NCBI GenBank assembly: GCA_029820995.1
Contig: JALGUG010000010.1
Coordinates: 1-64,000 of the forward strand
Length of the DNA: 64,000 bases
Origin: Candidatus Zipacnadia bacterium
Lineage (GTDB): Bacteria; Armatimonadota; Zipacnadia; JALGUG01
Reading direction: 5' to 3'
Part shown: positions 17,621 to 26,764 of the stretch, piece by piece
Layout: every line of letters begins with the position of its first letter
Position numbering within the stretch: position 1 is the first letter of the stretch
Position numbers and translations under genes: made by a program
Notes under the pieces: generated by a model
The model's database searches: none
The model's input: the letters and a program-made list of their open reading frames with translations, nothing else
Told to the model about the DNA's origin: nothing

Positions 17621-19231
17621 ATGCTGCACAACGATTCCCGTGTGTGGCGCCTGCTAGTGGTGCCGGCTGCGCTGGCCCTTACTGTCACAATTGGCGCTGC
17701 GCAAGATGAGGACCGGGCTGGGGAGTTGCGCGCGAAGCTGGAAGCCGGCCGACCGGTGCGGATTGTGGCGCTGGGCGACTCACTCACAGACGGGATGGGT
17801 GTGCGGAGGCCGAATCTGAACGCCTTCCCGCAGATCTTCACAGCGGCCCTCGGCGAGCGCTATCAGAGTCCGATCGAGCTACTCACAGCCGGGGTGCCGG
17901 GCGACACGAGCCAGGGAGGCCTCTGGCGCCTGGCCGACGATGTACTGAACCGCCGGCCCGATCTGGTGACGGTGCAGTTCGGCGGCAACGATCAATCCAG
18001 TGGCCGAACCCCCGAACAGTACGCCGAGACGCTGGAGCAGATCGTGACCACGATCCGCGACCAAACCCGCGCCGCGATTATCCTGTGCACCCCTCCCATG
18101 GGCGACACTGCCGAGGAAGCCCGGTTCGTGACCGCTGCAAAGCAGCTTGGGCGGCGGTTGGGCCTTCCTGTGGCGGACCTCGATGGCGCGATCCGTCGAG
18201 GACCGCACGATTATCGGGGTCCCTTCCCCTACGGCAGCCATCCGGCCGACTTCACGCACGTTATCATGGCCCAAGAGCTCTATCGCGCCTTCGATGAACT
18301 GCTCGGAGCTTCGCCCAGGTTTCGCGTAGAGTTAGTGCGCGGTGGGCGCGTCATTGCCGCGGGGTCCGAGCTGCGAGTCCGGGTCAAGGTCGTGAGCCAA
18401 AGTGAGCAGACCGAAACAGGCCAGGTGACGGTCGCCTCGGGGCTGTTCCGCGAGACGAAGCACTTTGAGGTGTCCGCGGGCAGCACGGAGGGCCTTGAGT
18501 TTGCATTGCGAGCACCAGCCGCCCGCGAGGTGGGGCGCGCGCAGGAACACCGAGTTTGGGTCGTCGCAGTCGGCAAGGACTACTGCGCCTTCGATCTGGG
18601 CTGGGTTGTGTTCGCTCCCGTGGTGAGCCTCGACGCGGAAGGCGTGAGCCTGGACAGCCGCTGTCTGGTGTTGGGCAGTTCGAACTGGCGGGGCTCCGCT
18701 GACCTTTCGGCGAAGTTCCGGGTGCGCTCCCTGGAGGGCGGGCTTGCCTTCGAGATTGCAGTCACAGATGACGACCTGAGCGTCGGCCGGCTGTCCGATC
18801 CTGCCCAGGGCGACTGCGTGGAATTGTATCTGGACTTGCGCCCCCCGGTCGCCCAGGGCCGGCCAGTGTACAGTCCCGAGGTCCTAGCCCTGCAGGTTAT
18901 CCCCGCGGAGGATCGCGACCGTCATCCGCGGTGGCGGACCCTAGACGCGCCGCCCGACGGCCTCAAGGAAGTCCAGGTGTCGTCCCGACGAGCTATCAGC
19001 GGGTACACAATCGAGGTCTTCTTGCCGCGAAGCTTTGTGGCCAGGTACCGCGACGGCGACTGGTCCGGAATCGGCCTCGATGTGGGTGTGAACGATGCCG
19101 ACGGAGGGGGATGGCGCAAGTCGCAACTGATGTGGTCGGGCTGTGCCCAAAACTACCTGATGGCGGGTTGGTTCGGCGGTCTGCGCGCGCAACCCGAACC
19201 GCGCGAGGCGCTGCGCCTCGTGGTGCAATGA
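17621..19231 (+). CDS. Secreted SGNH/GDSL esterase with C-terminal CBM9-like domain
   Basis: A 536-residue exported hydrolase. A signal peptide (LLVVPAALALTVTIGAAQ) leads into an SGNH domain: block I ALGDSLTDG with nucleophile Ser54, block III FGGND, and Asp210/His213 in HPADFTH. Such enzymes remove acyl or acetyl groups from polysaccharides or peptidoglycan. A middle region (about 225-330) looks like a beta-sandwich. The last 190 residues resemble a CBM9-like sugar-binding module (FEIAVTDDDL, GDCVELYLDLRPP). It is divergent from the CBM genes on the other side of 17.5 kb and ends two bases before the next gene. Confidence 0.85.
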   Translation: MLHNDSRVWRLLVVPAALALTVTIGAAQDEDRAGELRAKLEAGRPVRIVALGDSLTDGMGVRRPNLNAFPQIFTAALGERYQSPIELLTAGVPGDTSQGGLWRLADDVLNRRPDLVTVQFGGNDQSSGRTPEQYAETLEQIVTTIRDQTRAAIILCTPPMGDTAEEARFVTAAKQLGRRLGLPVADLDGAIRRGPHDYRGPFPYGSHPADFTHVIMAQELYRAFDELLGASPRFRVELVRGGRVIAAGSELRVRVKVVSQSEQTETGQVTVASGLFRETKHFEVSAGSTEGLEFALRAPAAREVGRAQEHRVWVVAVGKDYCAFDLGWVVFAPVVSLDAEGVSLDSRCLVLGSSNWRGSADLSAKFRVRSLEGGLAFEIAVTDDDLSVGRLSDPAQGDCVELYLDLRPPVAQGRPVYSPEVLALQVIPAEDRDRHPRWRTLDAPPDGLKEVQVSSRRAISGYTIEVFLPRSFVARYRDGDWSGIGLDVGVNDADGGGWRKSQLMWSGCAQNYLMAGWFGGLRAQPEPREALRLVVQ

Positions 19232-19232
19232 A

Positions 19233-21572
19233 GTGGCGACAAGCCCCGGAGCGGCAGTGAGCAGCCAAGACGCACCCGATAGGCCTGCGGACGGTCGGTG
19301 GGTGGGCTGGGGCGCAATCGGTGTGTACGGCGCAAGCTCGATGGCGGGCCAGGTCCTGCTGATGCGGGAGCTGGTCAATGTTTTGTACGGCAACGAGCTC
19401 TCGTTGGGAATCCTATTGGGCGTCTGGCTGCTGCTGACAGCCGTCGGAAGCGCCTTGGCCTCGCGTCCCCTGTTACGGGTGCGGAGGGCCCGTGCTGCGC
19501 TGGCGATCAGCCAAGTTTGTTTCGCACTGCTCCTGCCGGCTGCGATCTACGGCGTGCGTGGTGCGCGGGGGCTGCTGTTTCCGGATCTGTTGCCGGGGGA
19601 GCTGATCGGGCTGGGCGGCATCTTGGCCGGAGCCTTGGGATTTCTGGCGCCTATCTGTCTGCTGTCCGGCGTACAGTTCGCCCTGGCCTGTCGAGTGCTG
19701 GGCGGAACCCGTGGGGCGGCCGCCGCCGGGCTTGGCCAGACGTACGCTGCGGTAGCCGTCGGAGACATCGTGGCCGGCGGGCTGCTGAGCAGCGCCGTGG
19801 TGATGCAGCTTAACCCCTTCTGGATCGCCTTCGGCCTGGCCGTCCTGAATCTCATTTCGGCTACCGCACTGTTCTCGCCGGCGCCACGGGTCCTGCTCGC
19901 CGCCGCCGGAGCGGTTGGGCTGGTGGCCGCGGGAGTGCTGGGCGTGCCGCGGACACTGGATCGCGACTCGGCGCGGCGCCAGTGGCGAGGGTTTAACCTG
20001 GTCGTATACCGCAACTCCCTGTATGGCAGCATTGCCGTCACCCGGGACGGCGAGCTGTATAGCTACTTCCAGAGCGGCCATCTGGCCTTCTCTTCTCCCG
20101 ATGCGTACTCCGCTGAAATGAACGCTCAGATTCCTCTCCTCGCGCACCCGGACCCGCAGCGCATTCTGATGATTGGCGGAGGTGTGGGCGGAGGCCTGCA
20201 CGAGGCCCTGAAGTACCGCCCCAGGCAGCTAGATTATGTGGAGCTGGATCCCGTGCTGCTGGAGGTTGCCCAGGACTGCATCGCTCCCCGGGACCTGGCA
20301 GCGCTGCAGGCACCACAGGTGAGTATCTATCACGGCGACGGTCGCCTGTTCGTGAAGAAGGCCCAGCCGGAGAGCTACGACGTCGTCATGCTCAACGTGC
20401 CGGACCCCTTCACCGTTCAGCTCAACCGGTTCTACACTCTCGAGTTCTTTCGCGAGGTGCGGCGAATTCTGGCGCCGCGCGGCCTGTTGTCCTTGCGCTT
20501 GACCTCCAGCGGCTCGTACCTGGATACCCGTTCGGCGGAACTCGATGGCGTAGTATTCCAAGCTCTACGCCGGGTATTCCGCTTTGTGCTACCTCTGCCG
20601 GGCGAGTCCGTGTTCATGCTGGCCACGGACGAAGCTGCCTTCCTGGCGCGCAACCGTGAGCAGTTCGTCCGGCGTCTGGCCGAGCGCCACCTGCAAAACG
20701 AGTATGTGGACGAGTACTACCTGGGGACGACCGAGCGGCTGGACCCCCAGCGCATGCAAGAGCTGCTGGACACGCTTGCCGCAGCGCGACCGGACCGCAT
20801 CAACACCGATCTGCGGCCGGTTGCTTGCTTTTATCAGATGTCGCTATGGAACTTCATGCTGCGCGGCAAGGAGAATGGTCAACATCTGGCAGACTCGCTC
20901 CGGCGCGTGATGGATCTGGGTCCCTGGCCTTTGATCGTGACGTTAGTCGTGCTCGGCTCCGCGCTTTCGCTCTGGGCGCGACGCGGGTCCCGGTCATTGC
21001 GATTGCTGACGCTCTGGGCGCTGGCCGCTGCCGGTTTCGGCGGGCTGGTTCTCGAGGTCGGTTTGGTGTTCGCCTTCCAGGCACTATACGGTTACGTCTA
21101 TCAGAAGGTCGGGCTCATCGTCGCTGCCTTCATGGTGGGGACGATCGCCGGCAGTCTCGGTATGACACGGCGCCTGCGATCCGTTCAGCACGAAGAGGCG
21201 CTGCTGGCCCGAACCGGCGTGTTCGGCGTGGCTTGCGCGGTCCTGGCTGCCCTCTGCCTGCCGATGATGGCGCGGCTGACCGGGGCGGCCGGGGATTTGG
21301 CGGCACAGGCGCTGATCCCGATTCTGGTGTGCCTGGGCGGTGTCGTGGTCGGCATGCAGTTCCCGCTCGGCGGCAGCCTCCTCCTGCGGGGCGGCCGTCC
21401 GCCGGCGCGGGCCGGAGGCCAGGCGTACGCCGCCGACCTCCTGGGAGCCTCGGCGGGTGCTCTGGTGACCACCGTCCTGCTGCTGCCGGCAGTCGGCATT
21501 GTCGGCACCTGCCTGGCGGCGGCCGGAGTCTTCTGCACGGGCGCCCTGCCGCTCCTGGTGCTGAAGAAATAG
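19233..21572 (+). CDS. Membrane-fused spermidine-synthase-like protein
   Basis: A 779-residue fusion. About six membrane segments come first (YGASSMAGQVLLMRELVNVL, ILLGVWLLLTAVGSALAS). A polyamine-synthase-type Rossmann domain follows (about 285-500), with MIGGGVGGGLHEALKY, LDYVELDP, and MLNVPDPFTVQLNRFYTLEF. Further membrane helices complete the protein. In true spermidine synthases the catalytic aspartate lies where this protein has LNVPDP, so the Asp is kept. Such fused proteins are widespread, but their product is generally unknown. GTG 19233 starts two bases after the previous stop; GTG 19257 is an alternative. Confidence 0.85.
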   Translation: MATSPGAAVSSQDAPDRPADGRWVGWGAIGVYGASSMAGQVLLMRELVNVLYGNELSLGILLGVWLLLTAVGSALASRPLLRVRRARAALAISQVCFALLLPAAIYGVRGARGLLFPDLLPGELIGLGGILAGALGFLAPICLLSGVQFALACRVLGGTRGAAAAGLGQTYAAVAVGDIVAGGLLSSAVVMQLNPFWIAFGLAVLNLISATALFSPAPRVLLAAAGAVGLVAAGVLGVPRTLDRDSARRQWRGFNLVVYRNSLYGSIAVTRDGELYSYFQSGHLAFSSPDAYSAEMNAQIPLLAHPDPQRILMIGGGVGGGLHEALKYRPRQLDYVELDPVLLEVAQDCIAPRDLAALQAPQVSIYHGDGRLFVKKAQPESYDVVMLNVPDPFTVQLNRFYTLEFFREVRRILAPRGLLSLRLTSSGSYLDTRSAELDGVVFQALRRVFRFVLPLPGESVFMLATDEAAFLARNREQFVRRLAERHLQNEYVDEYYLGTTERLDPQRMQELLDTLAAARPDRINTDLRPVACFYQMSLWNFMLRGKENGQHLADSLRRVMDLGPWPLIVTLVVLGSALSLWARRGSRSLRLLTLWALAAAGFGGLVLEVGLVFAFQALYGYVYQKVGLIVAAFMVGTIAGSLGMTRRLRSVQHEEALLARTGVFGVACAVLAALCLPMMARLTGAAGDLAAQALIPILVCLGGVVVGMQFPLGGSLLLRGGRPPARAGGQAYAADLLGASAGALVTTVLLLPAVGIVGTCLAAAGVFCTGALPLLVLKK

Positions 21573-21701
21573 CGCCAGGATTGTTACCTGTTCGTGTTCG
21601 GATGGCTGGAACAATTGGAGCAGGAAGGTGTAGAATCTTGGCGAATACGTAAAGGGACCTAGCATCGGCGGGCGAGGAACGCGACACAGCCGAGGGGTAC
21701 T

Positions 21702-22808
21702 ATGGAGCGTCGCGAGTTCCTGCAAACTGTTCTCCGGGCTTCTCTGGGTGTGGCAGCGGCCTGTGCGCTCGTGGATGAGGCGATCGCTTCCGGCGTCCTG
21801 CGCGAGGCCCGGTATTACGTCAAGTCGAATCCTCCGGCCGTCACCTGTCAGCTCTGTCCCCGTCGCTGCTACATCGAGCCGGGCAGGACGGGCCATTGCC
21901 GCGTGCGGGTCAATCGGGGCGGCAAACTGTACACCCTGGCGTACGGCAATCCCTGCGCCGTGCACGTGGACCCCATCGAGAAGACCCCGGTGTTTCACGT
22001 GTTGCCCGGAGCAAGTGCCCTGGCGCTCGCCTGTGCCGGATGTACCCTCCAGTGCAAGTACTGCCAAAACTGGCGGATTTCCCAGGCCAGCCCGACCGAG
22101 ACGAAGAACTATGACCTACCTCCTCAGGCGGTCATCGCGCGGGCCAAGAAAGACGGCTGCCGGGCAGTGGTCTTCAGCTATACCGAGCCGACGATGTTCT
22201 TCGAGTACATGGTGGACATCGCGAAGCTGGCTCGCAAGAATGGCTTGAAGGCCGTCGTGAAATCCTGCGGGTACATTAACCCCGAGCCCCTGGCGGAGCT
22301 ATCCCAGTATATAGACGCCGTGAACGTTGACATCAAGGGGTACTCGGAGAAGTACTACCGGGAGATCTGCGGGGCGAGCATGAAGCCTCCGCTGGAGGCG
22401 ATTAAGGGCTACAAGCAGCAGGGCGTGTGGGTCGAGGTTACGAACCTGATGATCGGAGGCCTGAACGACAGCACGGAGATGGTGCGGGGCATGGTCCGGT
22501 GGATTAAGTCCAACCTGGGTTCCGCGACGCCGCTGATCCTGAGCCGTTTCTTCCCTGCATACAAGTTGGGCTCGCTCCCGCCGCTGCCGATGTCCAAGTT
22601 GGAGCGAGCACGCGACCTGGCGATCAAGATGGGCCTACAGTATGTCTACATTGGCAATGTGCCCGGGCATGAGGGCGAGAGCGTGATCTGTCCGCAGTGC
22701 AGCCGCGTCGTCGTACGCCGGATCGGGCATTTCCTGATTGACTATGATCTGACGCACGGCAAGTGCAAGTACTGCGGGTACAAACTTCCGGGGATCTGGC
22801 AGGCGTGA
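21702..22808 (+). CDS. AmrS-type radical SAM protein with twin-arginine leader
   Basis: A 368-residue protein of the AmmeMemoRadiSam radical SAM type, related to pyruvate formate-lyase activases. The cluster cysteines are Cys114, Cys118 and Cys121 in CTLQCKYC. An N-terminal Cys-rich segment (CQLCPRRCYIEPGRTGHCRV) and a C-terminal zinc-like pair of CxxC (ICPQCSR, CKYCGYK) match this subfamily. The N-terminus MERREFLQTVLRASLG, followed by a hydrophobic stretch, looks like a Tat export signal. That would place an iron-sulfur enzyme outside the cytoplasm. Its usual partners, AMMECR1-like and Memo-like proteins, are not in this window. It is followed after 1 base by a secreted HEAT-repeat protein. 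Confidence 0.88.
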   Translation: MERREFLQTVLRASLGVAAACALVDEAIASGVLREARYYVKSNPPAVTCQLCPRRCYIEPGRTGHCRVRVNRGGKLYTLAYGNPCAVHVDPIEKTPVFHVLPGASALALACAGCTLQCKYCQNWRISQASPTETKNYDLPPQAVIARAKKDGCRAVVFSYTEPTMFFEYMVDIAKLARKNGLKAVVKSCGYINPEPLAELSQYIDAVNVDIKGYSEKYYREICGASMKPPLEAIKGYKQQGVWVEVTNLMIGGLNDSTEMVRGMVRWIKSNLGSATPLILSRFFPAYKLGSLPPLPMSKLERARDLAIKMGLQYVYIGNVPGHEGESVICPQCSRVVVRRIGHFLIDYDLTHGKCKYCGYKLPGIWQA

Positions 22809-22809
22809 G

Positions 22810-25629
22810 ATGGCTCAAAGCAGACTGCTCCTAAGAGTCGTACTGTTGGCCGTGCTGACTGCCGGGCCGCTTTCTGGGGTCCTGGCGCAGCAGGGCGGCG
22901 ATATTGACGCGCTCATCGAGCAACTCAGCGACGATCAGCCTGCGAAGCGTGTCGCTGCCGCCAGGGCGCTCGGAGCGCGCAAGGACCTGAAAGCGCTCAA
23001 TCCCCTGTGTCTGACCCGCCGGGACCCCAATCGCAAGGTCCGTCTGGCGGCGGCAGAGGCACTGGGTCAGCTCGGCGACCCCCGCGCCTGCCCGTACCTG
23101 ATGGAGTTCTACTACTATCACGGCTCGCCGCCGTATCTGCGGAACACGATGCTCGCCATGCGCGTACTCGGCCAGATCGGGGGCGAGCGTGCAGCACGGG
23201 CGCTGATCCAGGATCTCCGCCGTGAGTGCCATGTGGTCCACGGCGTCGTGCTCGACGGTCTGGCGCGTCAGGCGGCGTCGGCTCTGACGCAGGCGGGAGA
23301 GGAGGCGACGCCCGCGCTGTTGGAGGGGCTGCAGGACAAGGACCCGACCGTGCGCGTCATCTGCGCCAGCGCCCTGGAGCGTCTGGCTCCTGAGGCGGCT
23401 GTGCCCGGGCTGATCGAAGCACTCCAGGACCCCAGTGCGGACGTCCGCATTGTGGCGGTGCGAGCCCTGGGCGATATTGCGGCGCCGGAGGCCGCAGCAC
23501 CGATTGTGGCGCGCGTGAGCGACGACACCTCAATGCACTTCCGACTGGCTGCCGCGAGTACTGTTCGCGCGCTCGGCGAGGCTGCTGTGAAGCCGCTGAC
23601 GGACGCGCTGCGTGCGGGTAATCCTCAGTCGCAGGTGTGGGCTGCCGAGACGCTGGGCGACCTGGGCCAGGCTGAGGCAGCCGGCGACTTGGTGGCGGCA
23701 CTCAGCGCCAAGCGCAGCGAACTACGGGCCGCGGCGGCGGAGGCGCTGGGAAAGCTGGACGTCAAGACGGCCGAACAGAAGCTGGCCGCGCTCACCGAGG
23801 ACCCGAGCGAGTGGGTGCGGACGCAAGCTTTCCGGGCGCTCGGCCAGATACAGGCGCAGGCCACGGACGTCGTCGCCAAAGGCCTGCAAGACCCGGACCG
23901 CTTGGTGCGCTGTGCCGCGGCGGAGGCTTTGGCGCAGGTAGCGGGACCCGCTGCCCCGCTGGTGCGGGCGCTAGAGGATACCGATGCGCGCGTGCAGCGC
24001 AGTGCGGCTCTGGCGCTGGGGAAGCTCAAAGCACCCGAGGCAGTGGAGCCGCTGGCGATACTGCTTCGCGGGCGCGACGAGACCGTCGTCGCGGCTGCGG
24101 CCGAAGCGCTGGGGCAGATTGCCACTCCACCGGCTGTTGAGGCACTGGCCGCGCACGTCCGCGACCGACAGGCTACGGCGCGACGACCGGCCGCTGAAGC
24201 CCTGGGCCGAACCGGTGATCTAGCCGCGGCCCGGAGTCTGATGGCGGAGGCCCTGCAGGGCGACGCCATTCACCTGCGCGAGCTGTTGCGCGTCTGTCTG
24301 GCGAGCATGGGGGCGCCGGCCATTCCACTCGCTCAGGAGCTCATCGCGAACAACGATGAACAGTTCCAGGAACTGGGGGCCGCGGCCCTGGCCGATATGG
24401 CCTGCCGCGAGGCCATGGCCGCACTCTTGGATAGTGTCGATCGGAAACTCCCCGACTCGGCGCGCGGCCAGATCATGCAAGGCCTCCAGCATCACGCTGC
24501 CGCCTTCGTGCCCGAGCTGCTGAACGGGCTGAAACACGAGCGGCCCGGACCTCGACAGGCCGCCGCCGCAGCCCTGCGACGCCTTCGAGCCGAGGACGTC
24601 CTGGACGCGTACGCGGAAGCGCTGAAGGACCCCGATGTTGCCTACCGCCGCCAAGTTGTCAACCTGTTGGCCCAGCGTCGGGAGCCGGAGGCGGTCCAGC
24701 CGCTGATCGCGGCGCTGGATGACGAAGACGTGGCCGTCAAAGTGCGGGCCATTCACGCCCTCGGTCAGCTCAAGGACAAGGCCGCGATCGAGCCGATTGC
24801 GAAGCTCTACCCGAACTCGACCGGCGATCTGCGCTGGGCCTGTTTATGCGGGCTGGGTGAGTTGGGCGATCCGCGCGTGGCACCCGAACTGCTGCAGATC
24901 ATGAAGGGCAACGCGAGCGACGAAGTGCGCGAAGACGCGGCCGGCCTCCTGGGCAAATGTGGCGATGCTAAGGTCGTGCCCGACCTGGTCGCTGCCGTAG
25001 AAGACCCGGCGCTACGAGCGGCGGCGCTGTACTCCCTCGGACAGATCGGCACGCCCGAGGCTTTGGCCGTCCTGTTTGACAAGCTCAAGAATGAACATGA
25101 TCCGCACTTCCAGGTAATGGTGGCTGCCCTGGGCGAGTCGCGCAGTTCCCAGGCCGCTGACTGGTTGGTCGCGTACTACTTGGAGGACAATGACCACCAC
25201 CGCAACGCCGGGACGGTGGAGTACGCGCTGGGGCGCCTGGGGGAGCACGCACTGGAGGCCACCGTACGGCTGCTGAACGATCGCGAGGCCGATCTGAGGC
25301 TGGCGGCGGCCAAGTCCATGGTGCAATGTGAGGGCTCGCGGGCGCTGGGCCGGCTGATGACGGCGACGCGGTTCGGCGATGACGCCTTGGACGAGTTCGC
25401 CCTGGACTGTCTGGCGCAGTGGGAAGCCCGTGAGCGGCTGAGGATGGTCACACAGATGGCCCTGGCGCACGATAGCGCCGCGGTCCGAGCCAAGGCCGCG
25501 CGCGTGGCCGTCCAGCTAGACCGCGACAGGGCCGAGCGAGCCTTTCGTGCGGCTAGCCAGAGCGAAGACCCCGGTCGCGCGGCAGCCGGCGCTGAAGCGC
25601 TGCAAGCCGCCGGTCTGGAGCAGGCGTGA
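22810..25629 (+). CDS. Exported HEAT-repeat (PBS-lyase-type) protein
   Basis: A 939-residue protein with a signal peptide (RLLLRVVLLAVLTAGPLSGVLA). The rest is an almost continuous series of roughly 30-residue HEAT repeats of the phycocyanobilin-lyase type. Units read 'DPxxxVRxxAAEALGxLGDxxA' (for instance DPNRKVRLAAAEALGQLGD, DPDRLVRCAAAEALAQVAG). There are about 25 units. Such solenoids are scaffolds for protein contacts, and no catalytic residues are expected. The start overlaps the end of the radical SAM gene (TGAGATG), so translation is probably coupled. The pairing with a Tat-type radical SAM protein suggests a shared extracytoplasmic role, by context only. Confidence 0.88.
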   Translation: MAQSRLLLRVVLLAVLTAGPLSGVLAQQGGDIDALIEQLSDDQPAKRVAAARALGARKDLKALNPLCLTRRDPNRKVRLAAAEALGQLGDPRACPYLMEFYYYHGSPPYLRNTMLAMRVLGQIGGERAARALIQDLRRECHVVHGVVLDGLARQAASALTQAGEEATPALLEGLQDKDPTVRVICASALERLAPEAAVPGLIEALQDPSADVRIVAVRALGDIAAPEAAAPIVARVSDDTSMHFRLAAASTVRALGEAAVKPLTDALRAGNPQSQVWAAETLGDLGQAEAAGDLVAALSAKRSELRAAAAEALGKLDVKTAEQKLAALTEDPSEWVRTQAFRALGQIQAQATDVVAKGLQDPDRLVRCAAAEALAQVAGPAAPLVRALEDTDARVQRSAALALGKLKAPEAVEPLAILLRGRDETVVAAAAEALGQIATPPAVEALAAHVRDRQATARRPAAEALGRTGDLAAARSLMAEALQGDAIHLRELLRVCLASMGAPAIPLAQELIANNDEQFQELGAAALADMACREAMAALLDSVDRKLPDSARGQIMQGLQHHAAAFVPELLNGLKHERPGPRQAAAAALRRLRAEDVLDAYAEALKDPDVAYRRQVVNLLAQRREPEAVQPLIAALDDEDVAVKVRAIHALGQLKDKAAIEPIAKLYPNSTGDLRWACLCGLGELGDPRVAPELLQIMKGNASDEVREDAAGLLGKCGDAKVVPDLVAAVEDPALRAAALYSLGQIGTPEALAVLFDKLKNEHDPHFQVMVAALGESRSSQAADWLVAYYLEDNDHHRNAGTVEYALGRLGEHALEATVRLLNDREADLRLAAAKSMVQCEGSRALGRLMTATRFGDDALDEFALDCLAQWEARERLRMVTQMALAHDSAAVRAKAARVAVQLDRDRAERAFRAASQSEDPGRAAAGAEALQAAGLEQA

Positions 25630-25666
25630 GCGCAAAACGCTATGTTGCGAGAGGAGAGTGCCTGCG

Positions 25667-26737
25667 ATGAGGTCTGCCAGCGTATGTCTTCTCGTTGTGT
25701 GCTTGATGGTCGGTGTGGCGGGCCTGACCTGGGCCGAAGGGGATAATTGCCCGGTCGAGCTGCAAACGGACGAGGGCAAGCCGGACGCGGTACTGATGGA
25801 GCGGACGCTAGACGCGGGCGAGCATACTTACGCCGCCACCCTCAGCGACCGCGAGGCCTTGACCTCCATGCTAGCGCCCAATCCGCTGACCAAGGTTGTG
25901 GCCAACGTGTTCATCAGGGAACATGCACCCACGGATTGGGACTGGAGCTTGGCCAGCGCCACACTGATGGCCGGCGTCATGGCGGCATGGGAGGAGACCC
26001 GTGAGCAGAGGTACTTCGACTACGTGAAACACTGGGCCGATTACCACCTGGAGCGCGGGCTGAAGCTCGACAGCATCGCCGCCTGCGTGCCTGGGGGGCT
26101 GCTACTGGCGCTCTATGAGCAGACCCAAGACCTGGAGTATCTCGAAGGCGCCAATCAGGCCTGCGCGGCGGCCGTGGCCTTGTCCACCGAGGGTGCTGAG
26201 CCACCGGCCAATTCGGGGCCCGAGGCCTTTTGCTATGGGACCTATCGGGACCTGGTCGTGGCCGAGTTCTGCATCGCGCCGTTCCTGGCGCGCATGGGCC
26301 AGCTCAACCACGACCGCAAGTGCTTCGACCTGGCCGCCGAGAAGAGCGTGCGCTACATGGACTACTTGCGCTTCTACCGCCGGGATACCGGGCCGCTGAA
26401 GGAGCGAGTGCTCCGCGAGGAATTGTGCACCCACATGCTCAAGGAAGAGGGCAATCGGCTGTTTCCAAACCTGGACAAGCGCGGCGACGGCTGGCTGTAC
26501 CTGAGCATGGGTGAGACCTTTGGCTTCCTGCCCGAGAACCATCCGCTCCGAGGGCGTCTCATCACCTTCCTGGAGAACCAGGGCTTTCGCAGCCTGGATT
26601 TCTCGCCCATGGTGCTGGGGGCGGCGGCCGGATCGCTCAAGATCCAGTACACGCGCTCTCTGTACGTCTACGGCGCCGCCGAGCTCTTGGCCGTCCGGCC
26701 AGTGGAAAAGGCAGTGAGCGGGAAAGAGGGCTCCTGA
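25667..26737 (+). CDS. Exported GH88/GH105-like six-hairpin protein
   Basis: A 356-residue product with a signal peptide (MRSASVCLLVVCLMVGVAGLTWA). The body reads like an alpha/alpha-toroid: paired helices with Trp/Tyr-rich turns (DWDWSLASATLMAGVMAAWEE, YFDYVKHWADYHLERG, AACVPGGLLLALYEQTQDLEY, WLYLSMGETFGFLPENH). This fits unsaturated glucuronyl or rhamnogalacturonyl hydrolases of GH88/GH105. I cannot confirm the catalytic aspartates, so activity is uncertain. ATG 25667 is chosen over 25547 because the signal peptide begins there and GAGAGGAG precedes it. It lies 37 bases after the HEAT gene and 27 before the CsgG-like gene. Confidence 0.65.
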   Translation: MRSASVCLLVVCLMVGVAGLTWAEGDNCPVELQTDEGKPDAVLMERTLDAGEHTYAATLSDREALTSMLAPNPLTKVVANVFIREHAPTDWDWSLASATLMAGVMAAWEETREQRYFDYVKHWADYHLERGLKLDSIAACVPGGLLLALYEQTQDLEYLEGANQACAAAVALSTEGAEPPANSGPEAFCYGTYRDLVVAEFCIAPFLARMGQLNHDRKCFDLAAEKSVRYMDYLRFYRRDTGPLKERVLREELCTHMLKEEGNRLFPNLDKRGDGWLYLSMGETFGFLPENHPLRGRLITFLENQGFRSLDFSPMVLGAAAGSLKIQYTRSLYVYGAAELLAVRPVEKAVSGKEGS

Positions 26738-26764
26738 CGGCTGCTCCAGGAGGAGACCAAGCTA

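Noticed and set aside
21573-21701. A possible promoter with TAGAAT before the radical SAM gene.
   Set aside because: No acceptable -35 hexamer lies 16-18 bases upstream, so I did not list it.
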